From positions 1,041 through 65,040 of the forward strand of contig ASZJ01000040.1 of NCBI GenBank assembly GCA_000416275.1: 64,000 nucleotides of DNA, written 5' to 3'. The notes beneath the pieces are model-generated. The model searched no databases and was not told the DNA's origin. It saw only the letters and a program-made list of their open reading frames with translations. Of the stretch, positions 37,731 to 47,946 are shown one piece after another (position 1 is the stretch's first letter; every line of letters starts with the position of its first letter). Made by a program: the position numbers and the translations under genes. Source of the DNA: Osedax symbiont Rs1. GTDB lineage: Bacteria; Pseudomonadota; Gammaproteobacteria; Pseudomonadales; Balneatricaceae.

Positions 37731-39752
37731 TTATGACTGCAGAGCCGAATGCTTGAGAGTTTCGAGCTGATCTCTATAGTGTCCGGCAAGTTCAAACTCC
37801 AGGTCTTTAGCAGCTTGGTACATTTGATTTTCCAATGTGGAAAGCGCCTTCGATAGTTGTTTAGAAGACATCTCTCTAGCGTCAGTTTGGTGTTCTCCCG
37901 CCTGTTCGGCAACACGCCTAATGTGTTTGGCGGCTTTTCTGCCAGGAATTGTAGAGGCGCCCTCCATAATATCTGCCACAGATTTAATGATGCCTTTAGG
38001 GGTGATATTATTCGCTAAGTTGTGGGCTATTTGCTTTTCGCGTCTTCTCTGGGTCTCGTCCATCGCGCGCTGCATAGAGCCCGTTATTTTATCGGCATAC
38101 AAAATAGCTCGGCCATTGATATTTCTCGCCGCTCGGCCGATGGTTTGTATCATCGATGTTTCAGAGCGTAAAAAACCTTCTTTATCAGCATCTAATATGG
38201 TTACTAAGCCAACTTCGGGCATGTCAATACCCTCGCGAAGTAGGTTGATACCGACCAGCGCATCAAACTCACCGAGTCGTAAATCGCGAATTATTTCCAC
38301 TCGTTCAACGGTGTCGATGTCTGAGTGTAAATAGCGGACTCTGACACCGTGATCCGCTAAATAGTCGGTTAAGTCTTCCGCCATTCGCTTGGTCAAAACG
38401 GTTACCACGGTGCGCAGTTCTTGCGCGGCCATTAAATTGATCTCTGCCAGTAGGTCGTCAACTTGGTTGATGGCAGGTCTGATTTCGATAATTGGGTCGA
38501 GCAAGCCAGTAGGTCTAACCACTTGTTCGGCAATCTGCCCGGCGTTAGCGGCTTCATATTTACTCGGAGTCGCGGAGACAAAAATCATTTGTGGAACTAT
38601 TTTCTCCCACTCGTCAAAGCGCATTGGCCGGTTGTCTAGAGCGGAGGGAAGACGGAAGCCGTAACCGACCAGGTTTTCTTTGCGTGATCTGTCGCCTTTA
38701 TACATAGCGCCAATTTGTGGAATTGTGACATGAGATTCATCGATGACCACCAATGCGTTATCAGGCAAATAATCAAAAAGAGTGGGTGGTGCTTCTCCCG
38801 GCTGGCGGCTGGAAAGATAGCGAGAATAGTTTTCGATTCCAGAGCAGTAACCTAATTCCCTAATCATTTCTAAATCATAATTAGTGCGCTGTTCCAAACG
38901 CTGTAGTTCGACTAATTTATTTTCCGACTTGAGGTATTCTAAGCGTTGGTCTAGCTCTACTTTAATTTTCTCGACCGCTTCCATTAATTTTTCTTTGGGG
39001 GTGACATAGTGGGACTTAGGATAAACGGTAATGCGCGGAACTTTTCGCAAGACCTCTCCGGTCAGTGGGTCAAACCAACATAAATTTTCCACAATATCAT
39101 CAAAAAGCTCAATACGTACCGCCTCCTTCTCAGATTCAGCTGGGTATATATCAATAACATCGCCACGTACTCGGTAATTGGCGCGGTGCAGTTCAACATC
39201 ATTACGGGTGTATTGTAACTCAGCTAGGCGTCTAATTATTGCTCTTTGATCTAAGGTGTCTCCACGGGAGACGTGTAACATCATTGACAGATAAGATTGT
39301 GGGTCGCCTAGGCCGTAAATAGCAGAGACAGTGGCGACAATAATACAGTCTTTGCGCTCCAGTAGTGCCTTGGTGGCAGAGAGTCGCATCTGCTCTATAT
39401 GCTCGTTAACCGATGCATCTTTCTCAATAAAAGTATCGGAGGCGGCGACGTAGGCTTCTGGTTGGTAATAATCATAATAGGAGACAAAATACTCGACGGC
39501 ATTGTCGGGGAAGAATTCTTTAAATTCACCGTAGAGTTGCGCGGCTAAAGTTTTGTTGTGCGCCATGACAATAGTGGGACGTTGGATCTCTTCAATCACT
39601 TTGGCGATAGTGAACGTTTTGCCAGAGCCGGTCACGCCTAATAATGTCTGCGATAACAAACCTGAATTAATACCTTCAACTAAAGTTTTAATGGCAGTAG
39701 GCTGATCGCCTGCAGGCTCAAATTTACTTTGGATACGAAAAGGCTTTGTCAT
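37731..39752 (-). CDS. uvrB: excinuclease ABC subunit B
   Basis: This 673-residue DNA-damage-recognition helicase of nucleotide excision repair acts with UvrA and UvrC. Walker A GVTGSGKT is at about residues 39-46. The beta-hairpin [10 protein letters not shown] is at about 92-101, and VIDESHVT near 338. The helicase motif QTIGRAARN is near 540, and the C-terminal UVR domain is at about 630-665. The length matches the family. I looked for a LexA operator in the upstream 100 bp and did not see a CTGT-N8-ACAG. Confidence 0.98.
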   Translation of the reverse strand: MTKPFRIQSKFEPAGDQPTAIKTLVEGINSGLLSQTLLGVTGSGKTFTIAKVIEEIQRPTIVMAHNKTLAAQLYGEFKEFFPDNAVEYFVSYYDYYQPEAYVAASDTFIEKDASVNEHIEQMRLSATKALLERKDCIIVATVSAIYGLGDPQSYLSMMLHVSRGDTLDQRAIIRRLAELQYTRNDVELHRANYRVRGDVIDIYPAESEKEAVRIELFDDIVENLCWFDPLTGEVLRKVPRITVYPKSHYVTPKEKLMEAVEKIKVELDQRLEYLKSENKLVELQRLEQRTNYDLEMIRELGYCSGIENYSRYLSSRQPGEAPPTLFDYLPDNALVVIDESHVTIPQIGAMYKGDRSRKENLVGYGFRLPSALDNRPMRFDEWEKIVPQMIFVSATPSKYEAANAGQIAEQVVRPTGLLDPIIEIRPAINQVDDLLAEINLMAAQELRTVVTVLTKRMAEDLTDYLADHGVRVRYLHSDIDTVERVEIIRDLRLGEFDALVGINLLREGIDMPEVGLVTILDADKEGFLRSETSMIQTIGRAARNINGRAILYADKITGSMQRAMDETQRRREKQIAHNLANNITPKGIIKSVADIMEGASTIPGRKAAKHIRRVAEQAGEHQTDAREMSSKQLSKALSTLENQMYQAAKDLEFELAGHYRDQLETLKHSALQS

Positions 39753-40178
39753 GACAGAATTCCAGGGACCATTAAATTGTTTAGATAATTTCCAGCAACG
39801 TAGTATATCTCATTCCCTATTTTTTAAGCTAGTCGCCGAGTAAAAAAATACAGATGAGCGACAAATAGGCTCGCTGAAAACTATCAGCCTGGTTATTTCT
39901 GCTGCTTTAAAAGCTTCGTGGTACTGTTTGGGTCCGAAAATCAAGTGATTGATTTTGTTTGTGCGCTCTAGGCCTGAAGAAGCTTGTCCAAATCTATTAG
40001 ACCCCGTAAAATTCGCCGCTTAAACGTTGCTTTTCTTGAATAGGAATTAAAATTTAAGAAATAACCTAAAGTCTAACCTGAATCAGCGATTTCACTGCAG
40101 CACAGAGCATAGTGTCTTGATCTTAAACTCTGTATTTACTTTGAAACCACGGACTAAGGTGTAAATAATGTACCTTTG
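39753..40178. other. divergent uvrB-cmoA spacer
   Basis: About 425 bp without an ORF. A family A repeat lies at its right end (40077-40159), 19 bp from the cmoA start. Promoters for uvrB and cmoA are expected but not assigned. Confidence 0.4.
40077..40159 (+). repeat. repeat family A, 83-bp internally deleted copy
   Basis: The left end is CCTGAATCAGCGATTTCACT and the right end TATTTACTTTGAAACCACGG followed by ACTAAGG. The interior of the longer copies is missing. The element ends 19 bp upstream of the cmoA ATG. Confidence 0.75.
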
Positions 40179-40907
40179 ATGATCAAAAAAACAGATAATA
40201 TTTACGCGGCGCAAACCGATAAGCAGATGTTTAGCTTTGATGGGCAAGTCGCTGAAGTATTTCCAGATATGATTCAGCGCTCAGTGCCTGGCTATAGCGA
40301 AATACTTAAAAACACGGCCAAGTTTGCTCAGCGCTTCGTTACTAATGACAGCCACTGCTACGACTTAGGTTGTTCTCTCGGAGCCTCTAGTTTAGCCATG
40401 AGCTCGGGAATTACCGCCACTAATGTTAAAATCATCGGCATTGATAATTCCGAGGCAATGCTGGCGCGTTGTCACCATCATATAGATGCGTATAAACATC
40501 AGACCAAAATTGAATTGCATGTAGGGGACATACTGCAGTTTCCTATAGAAAATGCCTCCATGGTAGTGCTTAATTTCACCCTGCAATTTATCGCCCAGCA
40601 GCAGCGCGAAGCTCTGCTAAAGAAAATTTATCAAGGTATGAATGTGGGAGGTATCTTGCTGCTTTCTGAAAAGGTCTGCTTTGCCAATAGTGATGATAAT
40701 GAACTGATGATTGATTTGCACCACCAGTTCAAACGCGAAAATGGTTACAGTGAATTAGAAATTAGCCAAAAACGTAGTCTCTTAGAAAAAGTATTAGTGC
40801 CGGAGAGTCTAGACGAGCATTTTTTTCGTTTATCAAAATTAGGTTTTTCTCGGGTTAACTGTTGGTTTCAGCAGTATAATTTTGTTTCAATTTTTGCAAT
40901 TAAGTAG
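40179..40907 (+). CDS. cmoA: carboxy-S-adenosyl-L-methionine synthase
   Basis: This 242-residue enzyme makes carboxy-SAM from SAM and prephenate for tRNA wobble-uridine modification (cmo5U34). The SAM-binding motif [13 protein letters not shown] is at about residues 67-79, [11 protein letters not shown] at about 87-97 and NFTLQFI at about 129-135. I start it at the ATG at 40179; an in-frame TTG one codon earlier is less likely. No strong ribosome binding site is visible. cmoB begins 5 bp after the stop codon, confirming the pair. Confidence 0.95.
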   Translation: MIKKTDNIYAAQTDKQMFSFDGQVAEVFPDMIQRSVPGYSEILKNTAKFAQRFVTNDSHCYDLGCSLGASSLAMSSGITATNVKIIGIDNSEAMLARCHHHIDAYKHQTKIELHVGDILQFPIENASMVVLNFTLQFIAQQQREALLKKIYQGMNVGGILLLSEKVCFANSDDNELMIDLHHQFKRENGYSELEISQKRSLLEKVLVPESLDEHFFRLSKLGFSRVNCWFQQYNFVSIFAIK

Positions 40908-40912
40908 CGACC

Positions 40913-41902
40913 ATGATTAATTATAAAAAGCTAATTTCTGATTTCCAAGATACTGATTTAGCACAGTTTTCTGATTTTTGGCAAAGAGCCGTAGAACAAA
41001 AAATGATTGGCTTTACCCATGGTTATCTAGAGCAGTGGCAGCAGTTGATGGAAAACTTGCCACAGCTAGAATCAACACAGTTAAACCTTAAGACTGCGGT
41101 TAGTGTCGGCAGTGCAAATGACTTGCAACAGCAGCTGAGCGAAACTGAAAAATTAGAATTTATCACGCAGTTAAAGACCTTGTCTCCCTGGCGTAAAGGA
41201 CCATTCGATTTATACGGCATCTATATTGATACCGAGTGGCGATCAGACTGGAAATGGCAGCGCTTACTGGCGCATATCAGTCCGCTTCAAGGTAGAACAG
41301 TGATCGATGTCGGTTGTGGTAATGGCTATCACTGCTGGCGAATGTTGGGAGAGGGGGCTAAAACAGTACTAGGTATCGATCCCACGCAAAAATTTTTGGC
41401 GCAATTTGGCGTGATAAAGCGCTACTTAGGTAGCGACTTACCGGTGCACTTATTGCCTTTAGGTATTGAAAATATGCCTAAATTCCCTGAGTTAGAAGGG
41501 GTGGATAGTGTGTTTTCGATGGGTGTCCTCTATCATAGGAAGTCACCGATTGATCACATACTCGAATTAAAAGCACTGTTAAAACCCGGTGGTGAATTGG
41601 TGCTGGAAACTATTGTTATTGATGGTGATGAACAAAGTGTACTGGTGCCTCAGGGGCGCTACGCGCAAATGCGCAATATCTGGTTTCTACCCTCTGCAGC
41701 AGCGCTGGCTTTATGGCTGCGAAAATGTGGCTTTAAAAAGGTCCAAATTGTCGATGAGGCGACCACTTCACTCGATGAACAGCGTGCAACGCAATGGATG
41801 GATTTTCATTCACTGACTAATTTTTTAGATCCAGATGACCCCTCTAAAACGTTAGAGGGGCACCCTGCACCTAAAAGAGCGATACTGATCGCTCAATTAT
41901 AA
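40913..41902 (+). CDS. cmoB: tRNA U34 carboxymethyltransferase
   Basis: This 329-residue enzyme transfers the carboxymethyl group from carboxy-SAM to 5-hydroxyuridine at tRNA position 34. The SAM fold motif [16 protein letters not shown] is at about residues 126-141. [15 protein letters not shown] at about 201-215 and [13 protein letters not shown] at about 226-238 are typical of CmoB. The length matches. It is co-transcribed with cmoA. A hairpin CCCCTCTAA/TTAGAGGGG lies inside the last 70 bp of the gene. Confidence 0.97.
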   Translation: MINYKKLISDFQDTDLAQFSDFWQRAVEQKMIGFTHGYLEQWQQLMENLPQLESTQLNLKTAVSVGSANDLQQQLSETEKLEFITQLKTLSPWRKGPFDLYGIYIDTEWRSDWKWQRLLAHISPLQGRTVIDVGCGNGYHCWRMLGEGAKTVLGIDPTQKFLAQFGVIKRYLGSDLPVHLLPLGIENMPKFPELEGVDSVFSMGVLYHRKSPIDHILELKALLKPGGELVLETIVIDGDEQSVLVPQGRYAQMRNIWFLPSAAALALWLRKCGFKKVQIVDEATTSLDEQRATQWMDFHSLTNFLDPDDPSKTLEGHPAPKRAILIAQL

Positions 41903-42378
41903 AAATTGATGGTAGGCATTAGTTCATTGATACGTGCAGCCATCAGCCTATCGTAGAAGTTATGCTGATCTATCAAATGAGTATGAGGCAGATCAGCTAT
42001 CAGCTGGATAGCTGAAATCTAGACTATAATGAGAGCTTTTTATCGGTAGTTAATTAGTTAACTCAGCTCTACACAGAGCGTTGGTTAGTTTTTATTTAGC
42101 AGCGGGGACGTGTCGAGAGAGTGTTTGCAGTACCGGTTCGTATCTAGAAAAGAATAGTAAAAGTGGTGTTCGCGGCGATTGCCAATAATGCTGTTCATAA
42201 AGTAATAAAAATAAACTAAAGCCCAATCTATTGGCAGGCGAAGTTGTTATGCTAAAGCTCTATTAAAGAGCGTCAATATTTTACAAAATTAAGAGATCTA
42301 CTTACTTGTTAACGCAATACTTACTCTGAAGTTTAACTAGGATAGCTAGGGTAATTATTTAATACTAAAGGGCTGGAT
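41903..42378. other. spacer downstream of cmoB
   Basis: About 475 bp with no credible ORF. A short GATCAGCTATCAGCTGGATAG palindromic patch occurs near 41991. I see no repeat-family copy or RNA gene. Confidence 0.35.
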
Positions 42379-43368
42379 ATGCCACAGAGAGATGAAGAAA
42401 AAGTTCAGGTGCCTTATTTTGGCTCAGCTAATCAAGATAACACAGCAAATAATATTGTAGAAAAACAGCAGCTGGCAAAAAAACAATATGAAAGCCAGGG
42501 TAGTCACTGGATCCACACCTTGTTAATTTTACTGCTAATTGGCAGTGTTGGTGCAATGGCCTACTGGGGTTATGATTTTAAACAAGATCAGCAACAGCGT
42601 GAACTGTTGGCCGAGGCAACTGAATCCAGAATTGCTGAATTAGAGCAACTATTAGCTGATTCAACGGCGGAGGCTGAAAAATCAGGACAGACCTTAAAGC
42701 AGCGTTTAGATGAACAGAAAAAATTAGTGATTGGCCAAAAAGAGCTTATGGAAACTCAATACCGAGAGTATGAAACGAAGTTTTCGGAGTTGATAAAGAG
42801 CGCGGATGCAAAACAGGCGGAACAATTAGCCGCTTTTAATTTTGAAATAGAGATGCTTGAGCAGAAAGTTAAAAACGCCCAGGAAGATGCTCAGGAAGAG
42901 ATGGGTTTTATGACCAGTCAGCAAAAAACGGCGCTGTCCGGGCTTGAGGATCGTCTCGCTGAAATGGATGCGTTGCGCACTAACGTGACCAATCTTGAAA
43001 TTACGCAAACCAAGCAGCACTCGGTGCAACAGGGCTTGGTTGAAGATATAAAAGTGCTGAATAAGGATTTACTAGCGTCCACTGAGAAGCTAAATTCCAC
43101 AGTGCTTGACTTGACAAAAGAGACGGGAGTGGTTGATACACACCTAGATGACTATAAAGTAGCGGTTCGAAAAGCGTTGCGCTCCCTCTCTTCTAAAATA
43201 GCGGTGGTTGCTAAAAAAGTGCGGCCTAAGGTCGGCTCTTCACTCAATAAAAGAGTCAGTCAAACAGAGAGTGCGATCAAGGCAATCGATGGGAGCAGAG
43301 CGTTGGTCAATAAAGAAATTCAGCGCCTTAAAAGTAAAGTTAACAAAATACAATTACAATTACAGTAA
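42379..43368 (+). CDS. membrane-anchored coiled-coil protein of unknown function
   Basis: I do not recognise this 329-residue protein. A polar N-terminus (residues 1-43) precedes one membrane helix at about 44-66 (HTLLILLLIGSVGAMAYWGY). The remaining 260 residues are almost entirely charged heptad-like helix (rich in E, K, Q, L), predicting a long periplasmic or cytoplasmic coiled coil. The ATG has AAAGGG upstream. It precedes thpR by 39 bp and may share its transcript. The topology resembles cell-division or envelope scaffold proteins, but that is only a shape comparison. Confidence 0.8.
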   Translation: MPQRDEEKVQVPYFGSANQDNTANNIVEKQQLAKKQYESQGSHWIHTLLILLLIGSVGAMAYWGYDFKQDQQQRELLAEATESRIAELEQLLADSTAEAEKSGQTLKQRLDEQKKLVIGQKELMETQYREYETKFSELIKSADAKQAEQLAAFNFEIEMLEQKVKNAQEDAQEEMGFMTSQQKTALSGLEDRLAEMDALRTNVTNLEITQTKQHSVQQGLVEDIKVLNKDLLASTEKLNSTVLDLTKETGVVDTHLDDYKVAVRKALRSLSSKIAVVAKKVRPKVGSSLNKRVSQTESAIKAIDGSRALVNKEIQRLKSKVNKIQLQLQ

Positions 43369-43407
43369 TATTATAGCGGATTCACAGCGACATGGAGGAA
43401 GCACTCG

Positions 43408-43992
43408 TTGACTGACAGTTTACTTGATGGTTCAAAAATACGGACGTTTTTTGCGCTACGGCTGCGCGATCCTATTGTGCGGCAGTTGGCAAATTGTGCT
43501 GATGGGTTGGCTGTGCATGATAAAAAGGTAGAAGTGGATTGGGTTGACTCGGAAAATTATCACCTCACATTGTGCTTTCTTGGGGAGTTGTCAATTAGCA
43601 AGGTTGAGGAGATTTCCGCAGCTGCTGAGAAATACCTCGCTCAAGAACAGTCCTTAAATATTCATTTAGCGGCGATTGAATCCTATCAAAGTGCCTCGAA
43701 ATGGACTCTTTTAGTCGCTAAAACCTCACACAGTGCCGAATTAGATGCGCTGCATTCGCTGGTGACTGCCTGTGTAGAGCAAGTGGGTATCACTATAGAT
43801 CAAACGGGCTTTAGGCCTCATATCACATTGGGTCGGCTGCAACAAAATCATAGTTTTTCGATCCCAGATCAGTGGCCTGCATTGGATCTGTACAGTTTAG
43901 CTGACGCGGTCGTGCTATTTCAAAGCAAGGCGGGTGGTAGGGGGTCGGTATACACGCCACTTTCAGTCGTCGAGCTGCGAGATCTCGCTTAG
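43408..43992 (+). CDS. thpR: RNA 2',3'-cyclic phosphodiesterase (2H family)
   Basis: This 194-residue enzyme of the LigT/ThpR family opens 2',3'-cyclic phosphates on RNA. The two catalytic HxTx motifs are HLTL at residues 52-55 and HITL at 138-141. The N-terminal RTFFALRL is typical. The start is TTG at 43408 with GGAGGA well placed upstream. The length is normal for the family. Confidence 0.9.
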   Translation: MTDSLLDGSKIRTFFALRLRDPIVRQLANCADGLAVHDKKVEVDWVDSENYHLTLCFLGELSISKVEEISAAAEKYLAQEQSLNIHLAAIESYQSASKWTLLVAKTSHSAELDALHSLVTACVEQVGITIDQTGFRPHITLGRLQQNHSFSIPDQWPALDLYSLADAVVLFQSKAGGRGSVYTPLSVVELRDLA

Positions 43993-44111
43993 TTGCAATC
44001 CCCCTTGCTCTTTTTTAACTGTATGAAAATAAAATATTTTTTGTAACTATTGATGTTTTAAGTGGTCATTAATGGTAGATATAATTGAACAGCTAACAAG
44101 GTACTCTAATC

Positions 44112-45350
44112 ATGTCTTTCTCCATCTCTCGTTTTAGCAGCAAATCTAGCTCGGCAAAGTTACTGCTAAGTTTTTCCCTGTTGTTGAGCAGTGCCCAGCT
44201 ATACGCCGATGAAATTGATAATAATTGGCAGAAAACCTTAGCCCAAGCCAAACAGCAAACCGTATATTTTAATGCCTGGGGTGGTTCTGAAACGATCAAT
44301 GATTACATTCGCTGGGCGGCTGAAGAAGTTAAACAGCAGTATCAGGTAACCGTAAAGCAAGTAAAAGTCACGGATGCGGCGGATGTCGTCAGTCGTTTGC
44401 TGGCAGAAAAAAGTGCTGGGCGCACTGAAAATGGCACGATTGATTTAGTTTGGATTAATGGTGAAAATTTTAAAGCCATGAAAGATCAGGGTTTACTGGC
44501 TAAAGCTTATACTCAAGAGCTACCCAATTACCAGTTAGTGGATACCGAAAATAAGCCAAGTACCCGGTACGATTTTACTACCGCGGTCGAAAATTTAGAA
44601 GCGCCGTGGGGCATGGCGCAATTAGTTTTTATGTACGATAGCGCTCGAATGGCTCACCCGCCGACAGATATGTATTCACTATTAACTAAACTAGCGACCA
44701 ATAAAGGCCGCTTTAGCTATCCTGCGCTACCTAATTTCCATGGCACAACGTTTGTTAAGCAGGCATTGATTGAATTGATCGCAGATCAATCGCTGTTAAG
44801 CAAACCGGTAGTAGAAGCTGATTTTCAACAGGTGACTGCACCCCTGTGGGAATATTTGGATCAATTGCATCCTCTGTTGTGGCGTGAAGGACGCAGTTTT
44901 CCGAAAAATGCCGGGCAGATGAAAAAACTGCTAAACAACGGAGAGCTATTTATATCTCTGTCCTTTAACCCGAATGATGCGAGTAATGCGATTGCCAATC
45001 AGGAGTTGCCGAGCAGTATTAAAAGTTACGTTCATCGGGGTGGGACGTTGGGAAATACCCACTTTGTCGCCATTCCTTTTAATGCCAATGCGTCAGCGGG
45101 TGCTAAGGTGTTCGCCAACTTTTTAATGTCTGCTAAAGCTCAGCTAAAAAAGGCAGACCCTTCGGTATGGGGAGATCCGACCGTGTTGGATATGAAAAAA
45201 TTAACGGCAGTTGACCGTCAAGCCTTTGCGGATCTGCCTTTAGGGGAGGCGACGTTAACTGCTGAGCAACTAGGTAAAGTGCTATTAGAGCCACACAGCT
45301 CATGGGTTAGGGCGCTGGAAAAAGCTTGGTTAGCTCGATATGCCAACTAA
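44112..45350 (+). CDS. ynjB: ABC transporter substrate-binding protein, YnjB-like
   Basis: This 412-residue periplasmic binding protein has an N-terminal signal peptide (about residues 15-33, cleavage after YA). The fold is that of extracellular solute-binding family 1; VYFNAWGGSETINDYIRW (about 55-72) and GTIDLVWINGENF (about 110-122) are characteristic of YnjB. It is followed by a permease, an ATPase and a CDP-alcohol phosphatidyltransferase, the same order as the E. coli ynj cluster (which also carries ynjE, absent here). The substrate is not established; thiamine-like or polyamine-like ligands cannot be inferred from the sequence alone. Confidence 0.88.
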   Translation: MSFSISRFSSKSSSAKLLLSFSLLLSSAQLYADEIDNNWQKTLAQAKQQTVYFNAWGGSETINDYIRWAAEEVKQQYQVTVKQVKVTDAADVVSRLLAEKSAGRTENGTIDLVWINGENFKAMKDQGLLAKAYTQELPNYQLVDTENKPSTRYDFTTAVENLEAPWGMAQLVFMYDSARMAHPPTDMYSLLTKLATNKGRFSYPALPNFHGTTFVKQALIELIADQSLLSKPVVEADFQQVTAPLWEYLDQLHPLLWREGRSFPKNAGQMKKLLNNGELFISLSFNPNDASNAIANQELPSSIKSYVHRGGTLGNTHFVAIPFNANASAGAKVFANFLMSAKAQLKKADPSVWGDPTVLDMKKLTAVDRQAFADLPLGEATLTAEQLGKVLLEPHSSWVRALEKAWLARYAN

Positions 45351-45422
45351 GAGGGAAGCTTAAGCAGATTTGGCGAGTAGCGCTTAAGCTATTGGCCTTA
45401 CTGTTTTATTCGATTGTCCTGC

Positions 45423-47156
45423 ATGAATAAGCAACTCTTTGCTCAACAGAGTACCGTCATTGGCTTCCAGTTAATGCTGATACTGCTCTTTGTTTTGCCG
45501 ATAGGCATGGGCTTAATTGGCACTTGGCTGCCAGCTTTAGGCTATATGCCAAGCATTGGTAGCGAGAGCATATCATGGCGGCCACTTATAGCTGTCTATA
45601 CTCATCCGAGCACCGCTACCAGTATAACGACTAGCCTGAGTAGTAGCATATTATCGACTTTACTCTCATTTATAATTAGTCAATGCATTTGCATGCAGCT
45701 CTATCAAACTAGCAGCTGGCGATGGCTGCATAGATTATTGGCACCGCTGCTGGCTATTCCGCACTTGGCCTTCGCTATTGGCCTGGCGTTTCTCTTATCT
45801 CCCAGCGGTTGGGTGATGCGCCTTTTGTCACCTGGGCTGACAGGCTTTACTATCCCTCCTGACTGGCTGATCATCAACGATCCCTTCGGCTTAAGTTTAG
45901 CCTTAGCTTTGATCATTAAAGAAGTGCCGTTTTTGCTGCTAATGTCTATTGCGGCAATCGGCAGTTTCAATATCAATAAAACCTTACAAGTAGCGGCTAG
46001 CTATCAATACACAAGGTCGGAAGCTTGGCTTAAATTAATTTTCCCGCAAATGTACCCTCAATTGCGACTCCCTCTGTTAGCGGTGTTCTCCTATTCACTG
46101 TCGGTAGTCGATTTGAGTATTATTCTCGGGCCATCGGCGCCAGCCACATTTTCAGTGCTGATTAGCCAGTGGTTTAGTGATGCTGATGTTGAGATGCGGT
46201 TGTTAGGTGCCGCAGGTTCGACTGTGCTTTTACTGATGTTTATACTGATAGCGGTATTATTTTATGCAGCTGAAAAAATTGTAAAATTGGCTGCTAGAGA
46301 ATGGCTGGTGGCTGGCGCGGCGGTAAAAGTTGCAAATCAGAAGAATTCATGCAAACGCTTATTTGCCTATACAAGTGCCGGTCTGATTCTGGGCTGGACC
46401 CTACTATCCATCGCATCATTATTGGTCTGGTCTTTTAGCCGTCAGTGGCGATTTCCGGATTTTCTGCCCAGTATCTGGTCAATGGAATATTGGCACAAGA
46501 GCTGGCAGCAATTGTTAGAGCCGCTATTGAACACCACAGTGATAGGGATGAGCAGTGCCTTGATCGGTGTGTTGTTGACGGTGATCTTGCTGCATTGGCA
46601 AAGTCAGCAGCAAAGCGTCACGCCACGCCTGTCAGTCAACCTGCAGGTAAACTGGCGATGGATTGTGTATGTTCCTATACTGGTGCCGCAAGTTTCATTT
46701 TTATTTGGTATTCAAGTTTTGATGATAAACTTGGATTTAGATGCGAGTCTTTGGGGAGTGATTTGGGTGCATAGCATTTTCGTGCTTCCCTATTGTTACC
46801 TCACCCTGTCTAAAGTGTTTTTACAATATGATGATCGATATTTTCAACAGGGCTGTTTACTGAGTGGATCGAAATGGCGCGGTTTATGGCTAGTTAAGTT
46901 GCCGATGTTATTAAAGCCGATAGCCTTTAGCTTCGCAGTCGGTTTTGCGGTGAGTGTTACGCAATATTTACCCACTCTGTATATAGGGGCAGGGCGAATC
47001 AATACCATCACTTTAGAAAGTGTGGCCCTGGCAAGCGGTTCTGATGATCGGATTAGTGCCGTCTTTGCGCTATGGCAGTTCGCTTTACCACTATTGGTGT
47101 ATGTTATTGGAATTAATTTGCCAAAAATTATTTATTACCATCGCAAGGGGTTATAG
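45423..47156 (+). CDS. ynjC: ABC transporter permease, YnjC-like
   Basis: This membrane protein of 577 residues contains two fused permease modules, each with about six helices. LIIKEVPFLLLMSIAAIG in the first module and LSGSKWRGLWLVKLPMLLKP in the second are the cytoplasmic EAA-type loops that contact the ATPase. I prefer the ATG at 45423 over the in-frame TTG at 45414. The start of ynjD follows 2 bp after the stop codon. Confidence 0.87.
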   Translation: MNKQLFAQQSTVIGFQLMLILLFVLPIGMGLIGTWLPALGYMPSIGSESISWRPLIAVYTHPSTATSITTSLSSSILSTLLSFIISQCICMQLYQTSSWRWLHRLLAPLLAIPHLAFAIGLAFLLSPSGWVMRLLSPGLTGFTIPPDWLIINDPFGLSLALALIIKEVPFLLLMSIAAIGSFNINKTLQVAASYQYTRSEAWLKLIFPQMYPQLRLPLLAVFSYSLSVVDLSIILGPSAPATFSVLISQWFSDADVEMRLLGAAGSTVLLLMFILIAVLFYAAEKIVKLAAREWLVAGAAVKVANQKNSCKRLFAYTSAGLILGWTLLSIASLLVWSFSRQWRFPDFLPSIWSMEYWHKSWQQLLEPLLNTTVIGMSSALIGVLLTVILLHWQSQQQSVTPRLSVNLQVNWRWIVYVPILVPQVSFLFGIQVLMINLDLDASLWGVIWVHSIFVLPYCYLTLSKVFLQYDDRYFQQGCLLSGSKWRGLWLVKLPMLLKPIAFSFAVGFAVSVTQYLPTLYIGAGRINTITLESVALASGSDDRISAVFALWQFALPLLVYVIGINLPKIIYYHRKGL

Positions 47157-47157
47157 G

Positions 47158-47844
47158 GTGACTACAGGCAAGTACCACGCATTATCAGAACATAGCGCAA
47201 CTGTTTTTCAGTTACAAATGCTAGCTGTTAGCTATCGGGGGAGCGCACTCTTCAAAGAGATCACCCTGAGCCTAAAAGCGGGCCAAATTTTGGTGATAAT
47301 GGGGCCGAGTGGTTGCGGTAAGTCGACGCTATTAGCGGCAATAGCAGGTAGTTTGTCAGCAGATTTTAGCATTGCTGGAGATATCATACTGCAGCGTAAA
47401 AGCTTACTTGGCCTACCTATCGAACAGCGTCAAATCGGCATACAGTTCCAGGAAGATTTATTATTCCCGCATTTAAATGTCGCTGGAAACTTGCTGTTCG
47501 CTCTCGCTAAAGGTGATAGACAGCAGCGGATGATTGAAGTGCGAGAAGCGTTGGCAAGTGCGGGCATGCAAGGCTTTGAACTGAGGGATGTCGCGACCTT
47601 ATCGGGAGGGCAAAAAGCGCGGGTTAGTTTGCTAAGAACCTTATTATCCAAGCCTAAATTACTGTTATTGGATGAGCCCTTTTCGCGCTTGGATGATAAG
47701 TTGCGGCAAGACTTTAGAGAGTTTGTATTTGCGCAAGTGCGAAAAATGAATATACCGGTGATCCTAGTGACTCACGATCTGCAAGATTGTCTAAATCAAC
47801 AATATTATAATTTAGCAAGTGGTGCCTTTGAGGCATTAAACTAG
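47158..47844 (+). CDS. ynjD: ABC transporter ATP-binding protein, YnjD-like
   Basis: This 228-residue ATPase powers the YnjBC importer. Walker A GPSGCGKST is at about residues 49-57, the signature LSGGQKARVSL at about 147-157 and Walker B LLLLDEPFSRLDD at about 169-181. I start it at the GTG at 47158, preceded by AAGGGG, one base after the ynjC stop codon. An open frame extends upstream into ynjC but has no suitable start. Confidence 0.9.
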   Translation: MTTGKYHALSEHSATVFQLQMLAVSYRGSALFKEITLSLKAGQILVIMGPSGCGKSTLLAAIAGSLSADFSIAGDIILQRKSLLGLPIEQRQIGIQFQEDLLFPHLNVAGNLLFALAKGDRQQRMIEVREALASAGMQGFELRDVATLSGGQKARVSLLRTLLSKPKLLLLDEPFSRLDDKLRQDFREFVFAQVRKMNIPVILVTHDLQDCLNQQYYNLASGAFEALN

Positions 47845-47946
47845 CGCGGATGCGCTGTGACTAAAAATCAACTATCAATGATTCTGGCAGTTATTTGGTT
47901 TAGGACTGATTGGCCAGTATGACGACTGTAAAAGTAAGGTAATCAA

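Noticed and set aside
39753..39860. LexA operator upstream of uvrB
   Set aside because: No CTGT-N8-ACAG pattern was found in the 100 bp before the start codon.
45414..45422. TTG start for the ynjC-like permease
   Set aside because: The ATG at 45423 three codons later is a stronger start; there is no ribosome binding site favouring the TTG.
47020..47157. Upstream extension of the ynjD-like ATPase into ynjC
   Set aside because: It reads through ynjC in another frame; the GTG at 47158 with AAGGGG gives the family N-terminus.
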